Origin: an uncultured Roseburia sp.
GTDB lineage: Bacteria > Bacillota > Clostridia > Lachnospirales > Lachnospiraceae
NCBI GenBank assembly: GCA_910577925.1
Contig: CAJTOI010000008.1
Location: forward strand, 1 to 64,000
Direction: 5' to 3'
Length of the DNA: 64,000 nucleotides
Within the stretch, counting starts at the first letter, position 1; each line of letters starts with the position of its first letter. Shown piece after piece: positions 7,473-15,595 of the stretch. The notes beneath the pieces were generated by a model that was not told the DNA's origin, did not search any database, and saw only the letters and a program-made list of their open reading frames with translations. The position numbers were made by a program, and so were the translations under genes.

Positions 7473-8357
7473 TTACATTTGTTCCGTGAATTGTTCGACG
7501 GTGGTTACTCTGGCCGAAAGCTTGAGCCAGCGTGTCAAAATATCCGCGTCTTTCTGTTCATAAAGCTTGGTTTTCAGGCTTTCCGGCACGGTGCCGCAAT
7601 CCTCTAAAAGTTCGAGAATCGAATTTGCCTTTCCTTCTGTGAAACCTTTTGCTTTTCCTTCCGCCAAACCTGCCTGTCTGCCCTTTCGCTCCCGCTGCAT
7701 CATCAATTCCTCACCTGTCATAAAACGCGCCTCCAATTTCCGCCGCTTTTTGAGCTCCGTTACCCGCTCATGCAGCTGAATGATTGATTGATCTGTCACT
7801 TCTGATACGTATGCATCCGTGCTCTTCTCCATGTATCCGAGAAAATGTACAAGCTCCGCCGGTACATCCGCACTGTTTCGTCCCTTTGTGTTCAAGAAAA
7901 TCTTGCGGGTACCGTCGCCGAGCGGAAGGTCACATTCTAAGCAGCGCTCCTCGAACGTATAGCGGTACAGTCCCATTCCGAACGGGTCGAAGGTGCAGAT
8001 AAAAATCACATAGCCGGACCTTAACTCGTTAAAATCCGCGCCGGGCCCAAGCGATGACACATCCATCTCTGCCTGATAATATCTGCTGCGCTTGGGGAGA
8101 TTTCCCTCGTTCTCGTTCTGTGCCTCCACGTTGTAGGCAACCCGCAGCTTGTCGCTTGCATATACATCGAACCGGACGCTGCGGAAATCGGAGCTGACCA
8201 ACACACTGTGCTCCGCGTGCACCTTTACCTGCGGCACCTTATGTCCGAGAATAATTTCCAGCACGAGCCGGCATATCTCCGGCTGCTCGAGTGCCGCTGC
8301 AAACAAGAACGAATTGCACAGATTCAGTTCCTGAAATGATTGATTCTGTTTTGACAT
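7473..8357 (-). CDS. PD-(D/E)XK nuclease-family transposase-like protein (Rpn/PDDEXK_2 group)
   Basis: The protein has 294 residues. The N-terminal half holds the nuclease core: SVRFDVYASD supplies the catalytic Asp and NVEAQNENEGN the E-x-Q form of the E-x-K motif. The segment RSRYYQAEMDVSSLGPGADF is typical of the family. The C-terminal third contains a repeated EGKAKGFTEGKA segment and helices, also typical. These proteins are widespread in Clostridia in many copies; relatives (Rpn) promote RecA-independent recombination. A good promoter lies upstream on the minus strand and an inverted copy lies beyond the 3' end. Whether the unit is mobile is unknown. Confidence 0.85.
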   Translation of the reverse strand: MSKQNQSFQELNLCNSFLFAAALEQPEICRLVLEIILGHKVPQVKVHAEHSVLVSSDFRSVRFDVYASDKLRVAYNVEAQNENEGNLPKRSRYYQAEMDVSSLGPGADFNELRSGYVIFICTFDPFGMGLYRYTFEERCLECDLPLGDGTRKIFLNTKGRNSADVPAELVHFLGYMEKSTDAYVSEVTDQSIIQLHERVTELKKRRKLEARFMTGEELMMQRERKGRQAGLAEGKAKGFTEGKANSILELLEDCGTVPESLKTKLYEQKDADILTRWLKLSARVTTVEQFTEQM

Positions 8358-8393
8358 ACACTGTTTCCTCCAAATGGTCTCACACAGTTATGC

Positions 8394-8448
8394 CGCCTAC
8401 CTGTAGGTTTATGCTATCACAGATGCAGGAACTTTTCAAGAATTTCAC
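8394..8448 (-). promoter_or_regulatory. Leftward sigma-A promoter of the PD-(D/E)XK gene, right copy of the inverted repeat
   Basis: On the minus strand, TTGAAA (8434-8439), a 17-base spacer and TAGCAT (8411-8416) form a promoter about 55 bases before the ATG at 8357. GGAGG precedes the start codon. The whole segment matches 7285-7339 in inverted orientation. Confidence 0.6.
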
Positions 8449-8517
8449 GCTCTGCGGCAGCGTATCCGGTAACGGCTCAGATAATCCGATATTTTGCTGG
8501 TTTTTCCGACACTTTTG

Positions 8518-8622
8518 TGCTATACTTTTTTCGTACAAAAGATAAAGGATTTGTCATATATACTATGGCAAGTCGGTAAAACGGACAACTACCCGACGCA
8601 TAGAAGGGTAGTTGTCTTTTTT
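8518..8622 (+). ncRNA. Candidate small RNA with strong terminator
   Basis: An extended -10 box (TGCTATACT, 8518-8526) precedes about 90 bases without a convincing reading frame, ending in a strong terminator at 8584-8622. The two flanking genes are both on the other strand, so this terminator serves no protein gene. The segment before the hairpin (GGTAAAACGGACAACT) reminds me of the RNA part of par/holin-like type I toxin-antitoxin loci, but no toxin peptide is visible, so that link is tentative. Confidence 0.4.
8584..8622 (+). terminator. Strong intrinsic terminator, orphan on the plus strand
   Basis: An 11-bp perfect stem (GACAACTACCC / GGGTAGTTGTC, 8584-8594 and 8606-8616) is followed by six T. 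On the minus strand only CGTTTTACC follows, so it may also weakly stop the ABC-F gene transcript. Confidence 0.8.
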
Positions 8623-8642
8623 ATTACGTCCTTTTCCTTCAT

Positions 8643-10580
8643 TTATTTACAACCGAAAAGAGAGGTCTGCTCCGCAATCTTTGCCGCAAGCTCCTCGAGA
8701 TATTCCCACCGCTCGAGCTTTTCCGCCAGAAGCGCTTCCGCAGTCTCCTTCTCTTTTGCAAGCTCTCCCAGCTTTACAAAATCTCTGGCGTACTCCGCCA
8801 TCTGTCCGTCAATCACGGTAAGCTTATCCTCGAGTGCGGCGATGTCGTCTTCTATCGTCTCATATTCCCGCTGCTCCCCGTATGTGAATTTCAGCTTCTT
8901 TTCATGCTTCCAGGTCGCCCGCGCATCCCGCTTTTCCTCCCGTATTCCCGGCGCGGCGGTCCCGCCGTTTTGCGCTGCCGCGTCACGCCTGCCCGGGCCC
9001 GCACTCCCGGCACCTTCGCCGGATATTCGGCCCCACGATTCCGTCGGCGTCAGTCCCTGTTCTGCCAGACGATTTACATAATCGGTATAACCGCCCTCGT
9101 ACTGCCGCAGCGTCCCGTCCGCCTCAAACGCGAAAATCCGCCGCACTACCCGGTCCAGAAAATAGCGGTCATGAGACACCGCAATCACAATCCCCTCATA
9201 GCTGTCCAGATAATCCTCGAGAATCGCGAGTGTCGTCGTGTCAAGGTCATTCGTCGGCTCGTCCAAAATCAGCACGTTCGGCGCCTCCATCAGCACCCGC
9301 AGCAGATTCAGGCGGCGTCTCTCCCCTCCGGACAGCTTTCCGATAGGGCTGTACTGCTGGGAGGACGGGAACAGAAAGCGCTCTAACATATTCGACGCGG
9401 ACACAAGCCCCTCCGTCGTCCGCACATATTCCGCCGTATTCTTAATGTAATCAATCACACGTTCTTCCGGGTCCATATACGCGATTCCCGCTTCCTTTTC
9501 CGTCTCAAACTCCTGCGTGTAATAGCCGATTCGAATCGTCTGTCCTACCGTGACGCTCCCGGCGTCCGGTTCGATTCTCCCCGCGATCAGCTTCATAAGC
9601 GTCGTCTTTCCGCTTCCGTTCGGCCCGACAAATCCGACCCTGTCCCCTTTCAGAAAAATGTATGAGAACCCGCGGATCAGCTCCCTGTCCCCGTAACGCT
9701 TACACAGACGGTCTAATTCCACCGTCGTTTTCCCCATGCGCGCATAGACCGAGCCGATTTCCACCGCGCCGTCCGACTCCGGCGCAGACCGGCTCAAAAG
9801 CTCCTCATAGCGCTGCAGACGCCCTTTCTGCTTCGTCGTCCGGGCTCTCGCACCCCGCATCACCCACGCAAGCTCTTTTTTGAGAATCGTCTGCCGCTTC
9901 CGCTCACTCGCCGCCGCACTCTGCTCCCGCTCCGCTTTTCCGGCAAGATAGCCGGAGTAATTCGTGTCGTAGCTGTAGATGTTCCCTTTATCCACCTCCA
10001 CAATCCTGCTGCACACGCTGTCGAGAAAATAGCGGTCATGCGTGACCGTCACCAGCGCACCGCGCCGTTTCTTCAGATAGTCCTCGAGCCAGTCCGCCAT
10101 CGCCAAATCCAGATGATTCGTCGGCTCGTCTAACACCAGCACGTCACAGGGCGCCAGAAGCGCCGATACCAGCGCAAGCCTCTTTTTCTGTCCGCCGGAG
10201 AGCACGCCCGTCTTCTCCTCAAAATCACAGATTCCCAGCCGCGTCATCATTGCCTTGGCATCGCTCTCAAGCTCCCAGTGCGCAGCGTCTCCCTCCGAAG
10301 TTTTCCCCGCCCCCACAAGCACACTCTCGAGCACGGAATGTTCCGGGTCAAACACCGGGTTCTGCGGCAGATAGCGCGCCACAAGCTGGCCTGCTCTCGT
10401 AACGCTGCCCTCGTCGGGCTCCTCAAGCCCTGCAATAATTTTGAGCAGCGTAGATTTTCCGGTCCCGTTGATCCCGATAATTCCTACTTTTTCCCCCTTC
10501 TGCAGATAAAAGGAAGCCTTTTTAAAAAGCTCCCTCTCCGTGTATGATTTTGTGATATTTTCTATGTTTATAATATTCAA
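8643..10580 (-). CDS. ABC-F family ATP-binding protein (Uup-like)
   Basis: The protein has 645 residues and two ATPase domains in one chain with no membrane helices. Domain 1 has GINGTGKST, LSGGQKKR and LVLDEPTNHLD. Domain 2, from about residue 285, has GPNGSGKTT, LSGGERRR and LILDEPTNDLD. The linker between them is the ABC-F signature region, and the last 75 residues are a charged coiled coil as in Uup. ABC-F proteins act on ribosomes or on DNA/RNA structures rather than in transport; Uup affects precise transposon excision and ribosome function. A role in antibiotic protection cannot be claimed from sequence. It lies 21 bases after the EAL gene on the same strand. Confidence 0.9.
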   Translation of the reverse strand: MNIINIENITKSYTERELFKKASFYLQKGEKVGIIGINGTGKSTLLKIIAGLEEPDEGSVTRAGQLVARYLPQNPVFDPEHSVLESVLVGAGKTSEGDAAHWELESDAKAMMTRLGICDFEEKTGVLSGGQKKRLALVSALLAPCDVLVLDEPTNHLDLAMADWLEDYLKKRRGALVTVTHDRYFLDSVCSRIVEVDKGNIYSYDTNYSGYLAGKAEREQSAAASERKRQTILKKELAWVMRGARARTTKQKGRLQRYEELLSRSAPESDGAVEIGSVYARMGKTTVELDRLCKRYGDRELIRGFSYIFLKGDRVGFVGPNGSGKTTLMKLIAGRIEPDAGSVTVGQTIRIGYYTQEFETEKEAGIAYMDPEERVIDYIKNTAEYVRTTEGLVSASNMLERFLFPSSQQYSPIGKLSGGERRRLNLLRVLMEAPNVLILDEPTNDLDTTTLAILEDYLDSYEGIVIAVSHDRYFLDRVVRRIFAFEADGTLRQYEGGYTDYVNRLAEQGLTPTESWGRISGEGAGSAGPGRRDAAAQNGGTAAPGIREEKRDARATWKHEKKLKFTYGEQREYETIEDDIAALEDKLTVIDGQMAEYARDFVKLGELAKEKETAEALLAEKLERWEYLEELAAKIAEQTSLFGCK

Positions 10581-10601
10581 AATAAATCCAGACCCTTTCT
10601 G

Positions 10602-12539
10602 TTATTTCGCATAATTTTCCGGCATGACATTGCACTGTCTGATATGGCGCAGACATTCCGCCGCGGGCATCGGCTTCCCGTAATAATACCCCTGTATATA
10701 TTCCACGCCGAGCCGCTCCATCACATCGCTCTGCTCCTTCTCCTCAATCCCTTCGACCACCAGCGGCAGTCCGAGACCGTGTATAATGCGGATTTCATTT
10801 TCGAGAACCATCTTTGCCGTGGGATTCCGAAACGACGCCCAGACAATCTCCTTGTCAATCTTAATCTCCTTAAACGGAAACTGAATCAGATAGGAACAGT
10901 TTGCGTTGCCGCTCCCGTAATCATCCATCGCAAACGCAATTCCCCAATCCGCAAGCTCCCTCATATGGCGCTGCAGAAGCTCCGGCGTACTCACCGCAAC
11001 ATTCTCCGTAATTTCCAGCGTTATCATCGAAGGCGGGATATGATACCGCTTTAGTACCGGCAGAATCGTCTCCGACAGATTTTTTCTGAGACACTGTACC
11101 ATCGAAATATTCACCTGGACACTCCTGATTCCCAGTGACGCATTTGACAGCACATGCTTTGCAAGAAAACGGCAGACCTCCTCCAGCACCTGCTCCCCGA
11201 TATGCACGATATTCCCGTCCCGCTCGGCCAATGCGATAAATTCTTCGGGCGGGATATAGCCAAGCTCCGCATCATTCAGTCTTACCAGCGCTTCTAACGA
11301 TACGATACTCTTTTCGCGCACGGAGTAAATCGGCTGATAATAGACCTCAAAGCTTCTCTCACGGATTGCACCAAGCATCGCCGTCTCTACCTTTGTCCGC
11401 CTGCAATACCGCTCCGCCAGCGCCTCGTCCATCTCAACAACCGCGCTGCTGCCCGCCGTCTTCGCCTGCTCAAGCAGAAACTGCTTCATCCCGAAAAACT
11501 CCGGAATCGTGCCGAAATCCTCCGGATAATGCTGAATCACCAGATCCATATACATCACCACCCGATTTTCACCGACCTCCCATTCCTGTGCAAACCGCTC
11601 TTTTATTCTCTGCTGCATTTCTCTGCTTTCATGCGCCGGTACCAGCACCGAAAACGTATCGTTTTCAATGCGGAACACATGGCCTGTCCCGCACAGATGA
11701 AGCAGAAACAGGCCCACCTGATGCAGCAGCTCATTGCTGTTTCCGATTCCGAGCGCAGCATGTATCCGCTCGGTTCTCGCAAACCGTATCGTGATCACAT
11801 GAACCGCATCCTTCTGACTGAGCACATGCGCAAGCTGCAGCTGAAACGCACTCTCGTTGCCGATTCCGCTGGCCGAATCGATCATCTCCCTCGGATTCTG
11901 CATCGACAGATAGATCATAAGGACAACCAGCGCATTGCTGACACTCGTCAGAAGCAGCCCGCGCACATGGTACTGTATCACAATCATTCCGATTGCAGCA
12001 GACGCGTATATGACCATGATGATTTTTGTCCGCAGATCCACAACACTCCGGCGCACAAACAGCATCGCACCGTCCAGAAAAAAGTAGAATGCAACATAAA
12101 AATAGCCGAACGGCGCACCGAATCCCTGATAATAACTTCCGTCCTCAAAATAGTAAAAGAAACCGATAAACGGTGTTGCGATCACCATCACCGAAAACAG
12201 TATGCACGGGATTCCTCCAATCAGGTGCATGATCCGCGTCTCTCTGCTGCTCAGCCCGCAGACCACCATAAAATAGCGGAATATGAGATAAGAGGTCAAT
12301 CCCTCAAATACAAAAAAGGCAAACGCCAGCGCCTCGTTCACCCATTCCGGAACGAGGGTTGTATTTGCCAATCCGACACACGATAAAATATTAAACATCG
12401 ACTCCGCTATACACGCCGCAAGCAGTATTGCGAATATGCGCGCCTTGCTGCTCGGAAACTGCCGAATAAATAAAAAGTGTAGCAGAATAACCGTCATAAT
12501 CATCCATGACGCTATTTCAAAATCATAATTATACCGCAC
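10602..12539 (-). CDS. Membrane-bound EAL-domain c-di-GMP phosphodiesterase with degenerate GGDEF domain
   Basis: The protein has 645 residues. About six to seven helices occupy residues 10-215. A GGDEF-like domain follows, but the catalytic motif has decayed to RIENDTF, so it cannot make c-di-GMP and may serve only to sense. The EAL domain (about 390-640) looks active: LEALVRL, VNISMVQC, LEITENV, DDYGSG, IKIDKEIV and VVEGIEE keep the metal-binding and catalytic residues. It should degrade c-di-GMP at the membrane. Its start overlaps the end of the alarmone-synthetase gene by 11 bases, so the two signalling enzymes are translated together. Confidence 0.9.
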   Translation of the reverse strand: MRYNYDFEIASWMIMTVILLHFLFIRQFPSSKARIFAILLAACIAESMFNILSCVGLANTTLVPEWVNEALAFAFFVFEGLTSYLIFRYFMVVCGLSSRETRIMHLIGGIPCILFSVMVIATPFIGFFYYFEDGSYYQGFGAPFGYFYVAFYFFLDGAMLFVRRSVVDLRTKIIMVIYASAAIGMIVIQYHVRGLLLTSVSNALVVLMIYLSMQNPREMIDSASGIGNESAFQLQLAHVLSQKDAVHVITIRFARTERIHAALGIGNSNELLHQVGLFLLHLCGTGHVFRIENDTFSVLVPAHESREMQQRIKERFAQEWEVGENRVVMYMDLVIQHYPEDFGTIPEFFGMKQFLLEQAKTAGSSAVVEMDEALAERYCRRTKVETAMLGAIRERSFEVYYQPIYSVREKSIVSLEALVRLNDAELGYIPPEEFIALAERDGNIVHIGEQVLEEVCRFLAKHVLSNASLGIRSVQVNISMVQCLRKNLSETILPVLKRYHIPPSMITLEITENVAVSTPELLQRHMRELADWGIAFAMDDYGSGNANCSYLIQFPFKEIKIDKEIVWASFRNPTAKMVLENEIRIIHGLGLPLVVEGIEEKEQSDVMERLGVEYIQGYYYGKPMPAAECLRHIRQCNVMPENYAK

Positions 12540-13203
12540 CGGTATCTTCCTCCTGCGCCGCTTTTGCCTCTAATATCGCTTCATTGAGCTGCAGCATCTT
12601 CGCGTCCAGCATCGACACGATCCCCGAACACTCCCGCAGATCCTGACTGATGTATTTCGGTGCATTTCCCTCAAACTTATAGTAAATCTTATGCTCTAAA
12701 CTCGCCCAGAAATCCATCGCCATCGTGCGGATCTGAATCTCGACCTTCGTATCAATCGTGCGGTCCGAAAGAAAAATCGGCACCGTCACCAGCATATGAT
12801 AGCTTTTATAACCGCTGTCCTTCGGATGCTTGATATAATCCTTTACCGACATGACCGTCAGATCGTTCTGCCGCCCGATCATCTCCGCGAGCCGGTAAAT
12901 ATCCGACGTGAAGGAGCACACAATCCGGATTCCCGCAATATCATTGATATAATTTACCATATTGTTAATGGATGTCTCATGGCCGGACCGCTTTAATTTT
13001 TTGACAATGCTCTCCGATGATTTGATCCGGGATTTTATGTATTCAATCGGATTGTACTGATGCACCTGCTGAAATTCGTCGTTTAAAATCTCGACCTTGG
13101 TCTGTACTTCCTTCAATGCCGAATTATACAAAAAAATAATGGTATTCCAGGTATCAACCCCTTCACCCAACGTGACATCCCCCAACGCAATTACTTTGTC
13201 CAT
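12529..13203 (-). CDS. Small alarmone synthetase (RelA/SpoT-domain GTP pyrophosphokinase)
   Basis: The protein has 224 residues and only the synthetase domain, with no hydrolase or regulatory ACT/TGS domains, so it belongs to the small alarmone synthetases (YjbM/YwaC type). Visible motifs: SRIKSSESIVKKLKR, DIAGIRIVCSF, HPKDSGYKSYHMLV and VEIQIRTMAMDFWASLEH. It would transfer pyrophosphate from ATP to GDP/GTP to make (p)ppGpp. I start it at 13203 because GGTGGAGG lies at the right distance; the longer frame lacks such a site. It is the first gene of a leftward operon and overlaps the EAL gene by 11 bases. Confidence 0.88.
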   Translation of the reverse strand: MDKVIALGDVTLGEGVDTWNTIIFLYNSALKEVQTKVEILNDEFQQVHQYNPIEYIKSRIKSSESIVKKLKRSGHETSINNMVNYINDIAGIRIVCSFTSDIYRLAEMIGRQNDLTVMSVKDYIKHPKDSGYKSYHMLVTVPIFLSDRTIDTKVEIQIRTMAMDFWASLEHKIYYKFEGNAPKYISQDLRECSGIVSMLDAKMLQLNEAILEAKAAQEEDTGAV

Positions 13204-13300
13204 ACAAGCCTCCACCGCAAGGATAGATCCTTTTTTGTACTTCCAGTATACCACATTTTCTTATTTCTTTGGGGACTTTTTCACATATTTTCACAAGATT

Positions 13301-14350
13301 TTACAGGTCCAGCTTCAGGTCTCCCTCACCGATCCAGCCGATACGGCGAAAGCATTCCCCGAACAGAAACGCAAGCACGCCCGGCAGCACAAAGCTGACA
13401 AGCAAAAGCCCCGCCCAGTCAAATATTCCGACAAACGTGCGCACGCCGGCCTCCATATCCGAAAGCCATCCGGTCACCACCCCGATCTGTCCGACCAGAC
13501 CGCAGGTGCCCATCCCGGAAGAAATCGCCGCACCGTTCATTTCCAGACGAAACACGCAGGTCGCAAGCGGCCCCGTGACCGCGGACGTCAGAATCGCAGG
13601 CAGCCAGACGCGCGGATTTTTTACGATATTGCCCATCTGGAGCATCGACGTTCCGATCCCCTGCGCAAAGAAGCCTCCCCAGCCGTTCTCCCGAAAGCTG
13701 ACGACCGCAAAGCCTACCATCTGCGCCGAACAGCCCGCGAGCGCCGCCCCTCCGGCAAGCCCGGTGAGCCCCAGCGCCGCACAGATGGCCGCGCTGCTGA
13801 TGGGCAGCGTCAGCGCGATTCCCACGAGCACCGACACAAGGATTCCCATGAAAAACGGCTGCAGATCCGTCGCCCACATAATCACGTCCCCGACTGCGGA
13901 CGACGCCGCGCCGATTGCAGGCGCCCACCACAGCGAGAGTCCGACTCCCACAAACACCGTCACAAAAGGCGTGACAAGGATATCCACCTTTGTCTCTTTC
14001 GAGACCGCCTTGCCGCACTCCGCCGCAAAAATAGCCACCACAAGCACGGCCAGAGGGCCTCCCGCGCCTCCGCATTCATTTGCCGCCGCGCCTGCAGCCG
14101 CAAGCGAAAACAGCACCAGCGGCGGCGCCTGCAGCGCGCAGCCGATGGAAACCGCCATCGCCGGACCGACCGCCGCCTTCGCGTAATTTCCGATTATCAC
14201 AAAAAGCTCGATTCCCATCTGCGTTCCAAACGTACCGATAATCGTCCCGATCAGAAGCGAGGCAAACAGCCCCTGCGCCATCGCTCCCATCGCGTCAATC
14301 AGATACCGCTTCACCGAAATCTCGATATTTTTCCGCTTTAAAAATTCCAT
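13301..14350 (-). CDS. PTS-family IIC membrane protein (PTS_EIIC_2 type)
   Basis: The protein has 349 residues and is almost entirely hydrophobic, with about nine to ten helices rich in Gly and Ala. The opening KRYLIDAMGAMAQGLFASLL and the segment GALAGCSAQMVGFA-like region near the middle fit the stand-alone PTS_EIIC_2 family, which is widespread in Firmicutes and found without partner IIA or IIB genes. No EIIA or EIIB gene is adjacent here either. The transported compound is unknown. Long antisense open frames over this gene are GC-skew shadows. Confidence 0.83.
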   Translation of the reverse strand: MEFLKRKNIEISVKRYLIDAMGAMAQGLFASLLIGTIIGTFGTQMGIELFVIIGNYAKAAVGPAMAVSIGCALQAPPLVLFSLAAAGAAANECGGAGGPLAVLVVAIFAAECGKAVSKETKVDILVTPFVTVFVGVGLSLWWAPAIGAASSAVGDVIMWATDLQPFFMGILVSVLVGIALTLPISSAAICAALGLTGLAGGAALAGCSAQMVGFAVVSFRENGWGGFFAQGIGTSMLQMGNIVKNPRVWLPAILTSAVTGPLATCVFRLEMNGAAISSGMGTCGLVGQIGVVTGWLSDMEAGVRTFVGIFDWAGLLLVSFVLPGVLAFLFGECFRRIGWIGEGDLKLDL

Positions 14351-14378
14351 GATCCTTACATCCTTTCACAGCCGCTTG

Positions 14379-14639
14379 TTACTCCTCTATTACATGAAGT
14401 TCCAGAAAATCAAACGCGATTTCTTCCATGAAGCTGTCCGCCCGGAACCGTGTCTTTGCATGTGCCTTAAACTCATTCACGTTGGCGTCGAGCCAGATCG
14501 GCTCCGCCAGATCAAACGCACAGCAGGCCTCTGTAAGCGCCGCAAATATCTTGTGGGTTCTGGTTTCCGCGGACGTGTCCTCAACGGTATAATCCCGCAG
14601 CAGCCGGTTGTCTTTGATAATTTTAAACCATATTCTCAT
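14379..14639 (-). CDS. Conserved hypothetical protein, 86 aa
   Basis: I do not recognise a named domain. The protein starts MRIWFKIIKDNRLLRDYTVED and has an alternating strand-helix pattern without Cys clusters or membrane segments. The start at 14639 is fixed by GGAGG five bases upstream; an ATG six codons earlier lacks a site. It lies between the methyltransferase and the PTS gene on the same strand with short gaps, so it is probably co-transcribed. Confidence 0.6.
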   Translation of the reverse strand: MRIWFKIIKDNRLLRDYTVEDTSAETRTHKIFAALTEACCAFDLAEPIWLDANVNEFKAHAKTRFRADSFMEEIAFDFLELHVIEE

Positions 14640-14678
14640 AGGTACCTCCATGTGCACATTTACCTGTGCATTTTACGA

Positions 14679-15452
14679 TTATGTGCACTGACGCTTCGCC
14701 TCATACATGAGGATTGCCGCCGACACCGCAGCATTGAGCGACTCTACCTGTCCCTCCATCGGAATCCGGATCAATGTGTCCGCCAATCCCGCAATTTCGT
14801 CCGACAGCCCGTTTCCCTCATTTCCGATCAGAAAGGCCGTGGCTCCCGCGTAGTCCTCCTCGTCATAGCGGCGCATCCCGCGCAGGTGCGCCGCATATAC
14901 GCGCACCCCGTTCGCTTTTAATTTCGAGATATCCCCGGCGAGGTCATCCGTCACATAAAACGGCACCCGGTAAATACTTCCCATCGTGGCGCGAATCGTT
15001 TTGGGATTAAACAGATCCGCCGTCGTCTGATTCATAAGAATACCGGTAATCCCCGCGCCCTCCCCGGTGCGCAGCATCGTTCCGAGGTTGCCCGGATCCT
15101 GAATACTCTCGAGAATCAAAAGTCTTGTCCGCGCGCCCGAAAGCAGCTCCCTGCGCTCATAGTGCGGCATCCGCACCAGACAGAGAATGCCCTGCGGGGT
15201 CTGCGTGTCGGAGACCCCGCAGAATACCGCATCGGACACAGTCTCATACTCCCGGCCGGCCAGCAGCCGTTCTGCGCCCGGTTCAGAAAGAAAGCTCTCG
15301 GCCACATATATGTTCTCCACCCACTCCCGCGGCGCCTCCTCGAACATCTTTCTGCCCTCTGCGACAAACAGTCCGCGGGCTCTGCGCTCTTTTGCGCGCT
15401 TTATCAGCGCTGCAATATTTTTTATCTGCTGATTGCTGCTGCTTGTAATCAT
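14679..15452 (-). CDS. TrmH/SpoU-family RNA 2'-O-methyltransferase
   Basis: The protein has 257 residues. The N-terminal domain (opening MITSSSNQQIKNIAALIKRA) is the RNA-binding SpoU substrate-binding fold. The SPOUT catalytic domain follows with the three family motifs: LESIQDPGNLGTMLRTGEGAG, FLIGNEGNGLSDEI and IRIPMEGQVESLNAAVSAAI. The knotted fold binds S-adenosylmethionine and methylates a ribose in rRNA or tRNA; the target base cannot be told. I chose the ATG at 15452 because GGAGG lies five bases before it; longer starts add unrelated residues and have weaker sites. pfkA lies upstream on the same strand. Confidence 0.88.
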   Translation of the reverse strand: MITSSSNQQIKNIAALIKRAKERRARGLFVAEGRKMFEEAPREWVENIYVAESFLSEPGAERLLAGREYETVSDAVFCGVSDTQTPQGILCLVRMPHYERRELLSGARTRLLILESIQDPGNLGTMLRTGEGAGITGILMNQTTADLFNPKTIRATMGSIYRVPFYVTDDLAGDISKLKANGVRVYAAHLRGMRRYDEEDYAGATAFLIGNEGNGLSDEIAGLADTLIRIPMEGQVESLNAAVSAAILMYEAKRQCT

Positions 15453-15595
15453 CTGCTCCTCCATACCGGGAATGTTTCCTGCGGGCTCTGCACGGCAGAA
15501 AAATCCCCTGACAACGTGCGCCACTGAGCGAACGCAGAAAAAGGGGCTGTGAACAAACGTCACAGTCCCCGCTTTCATTTTCTGTTTCGGATTCA

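Noticed and set aside
11529..12386. Plus-strand frame of 285 codons over the EAL gene
   Set aside because: His/Arg-rich shadow sequence; the opposite strand encodes the clear EAL protein.
13097..14341. Long plus-strand open frame (414 codons) antisense to the PTS gene
   Set aside because: The composition is rich in Arg, His and Pro with no domain; it is a GC-bias shadow of the real minus-strand IIC gene.
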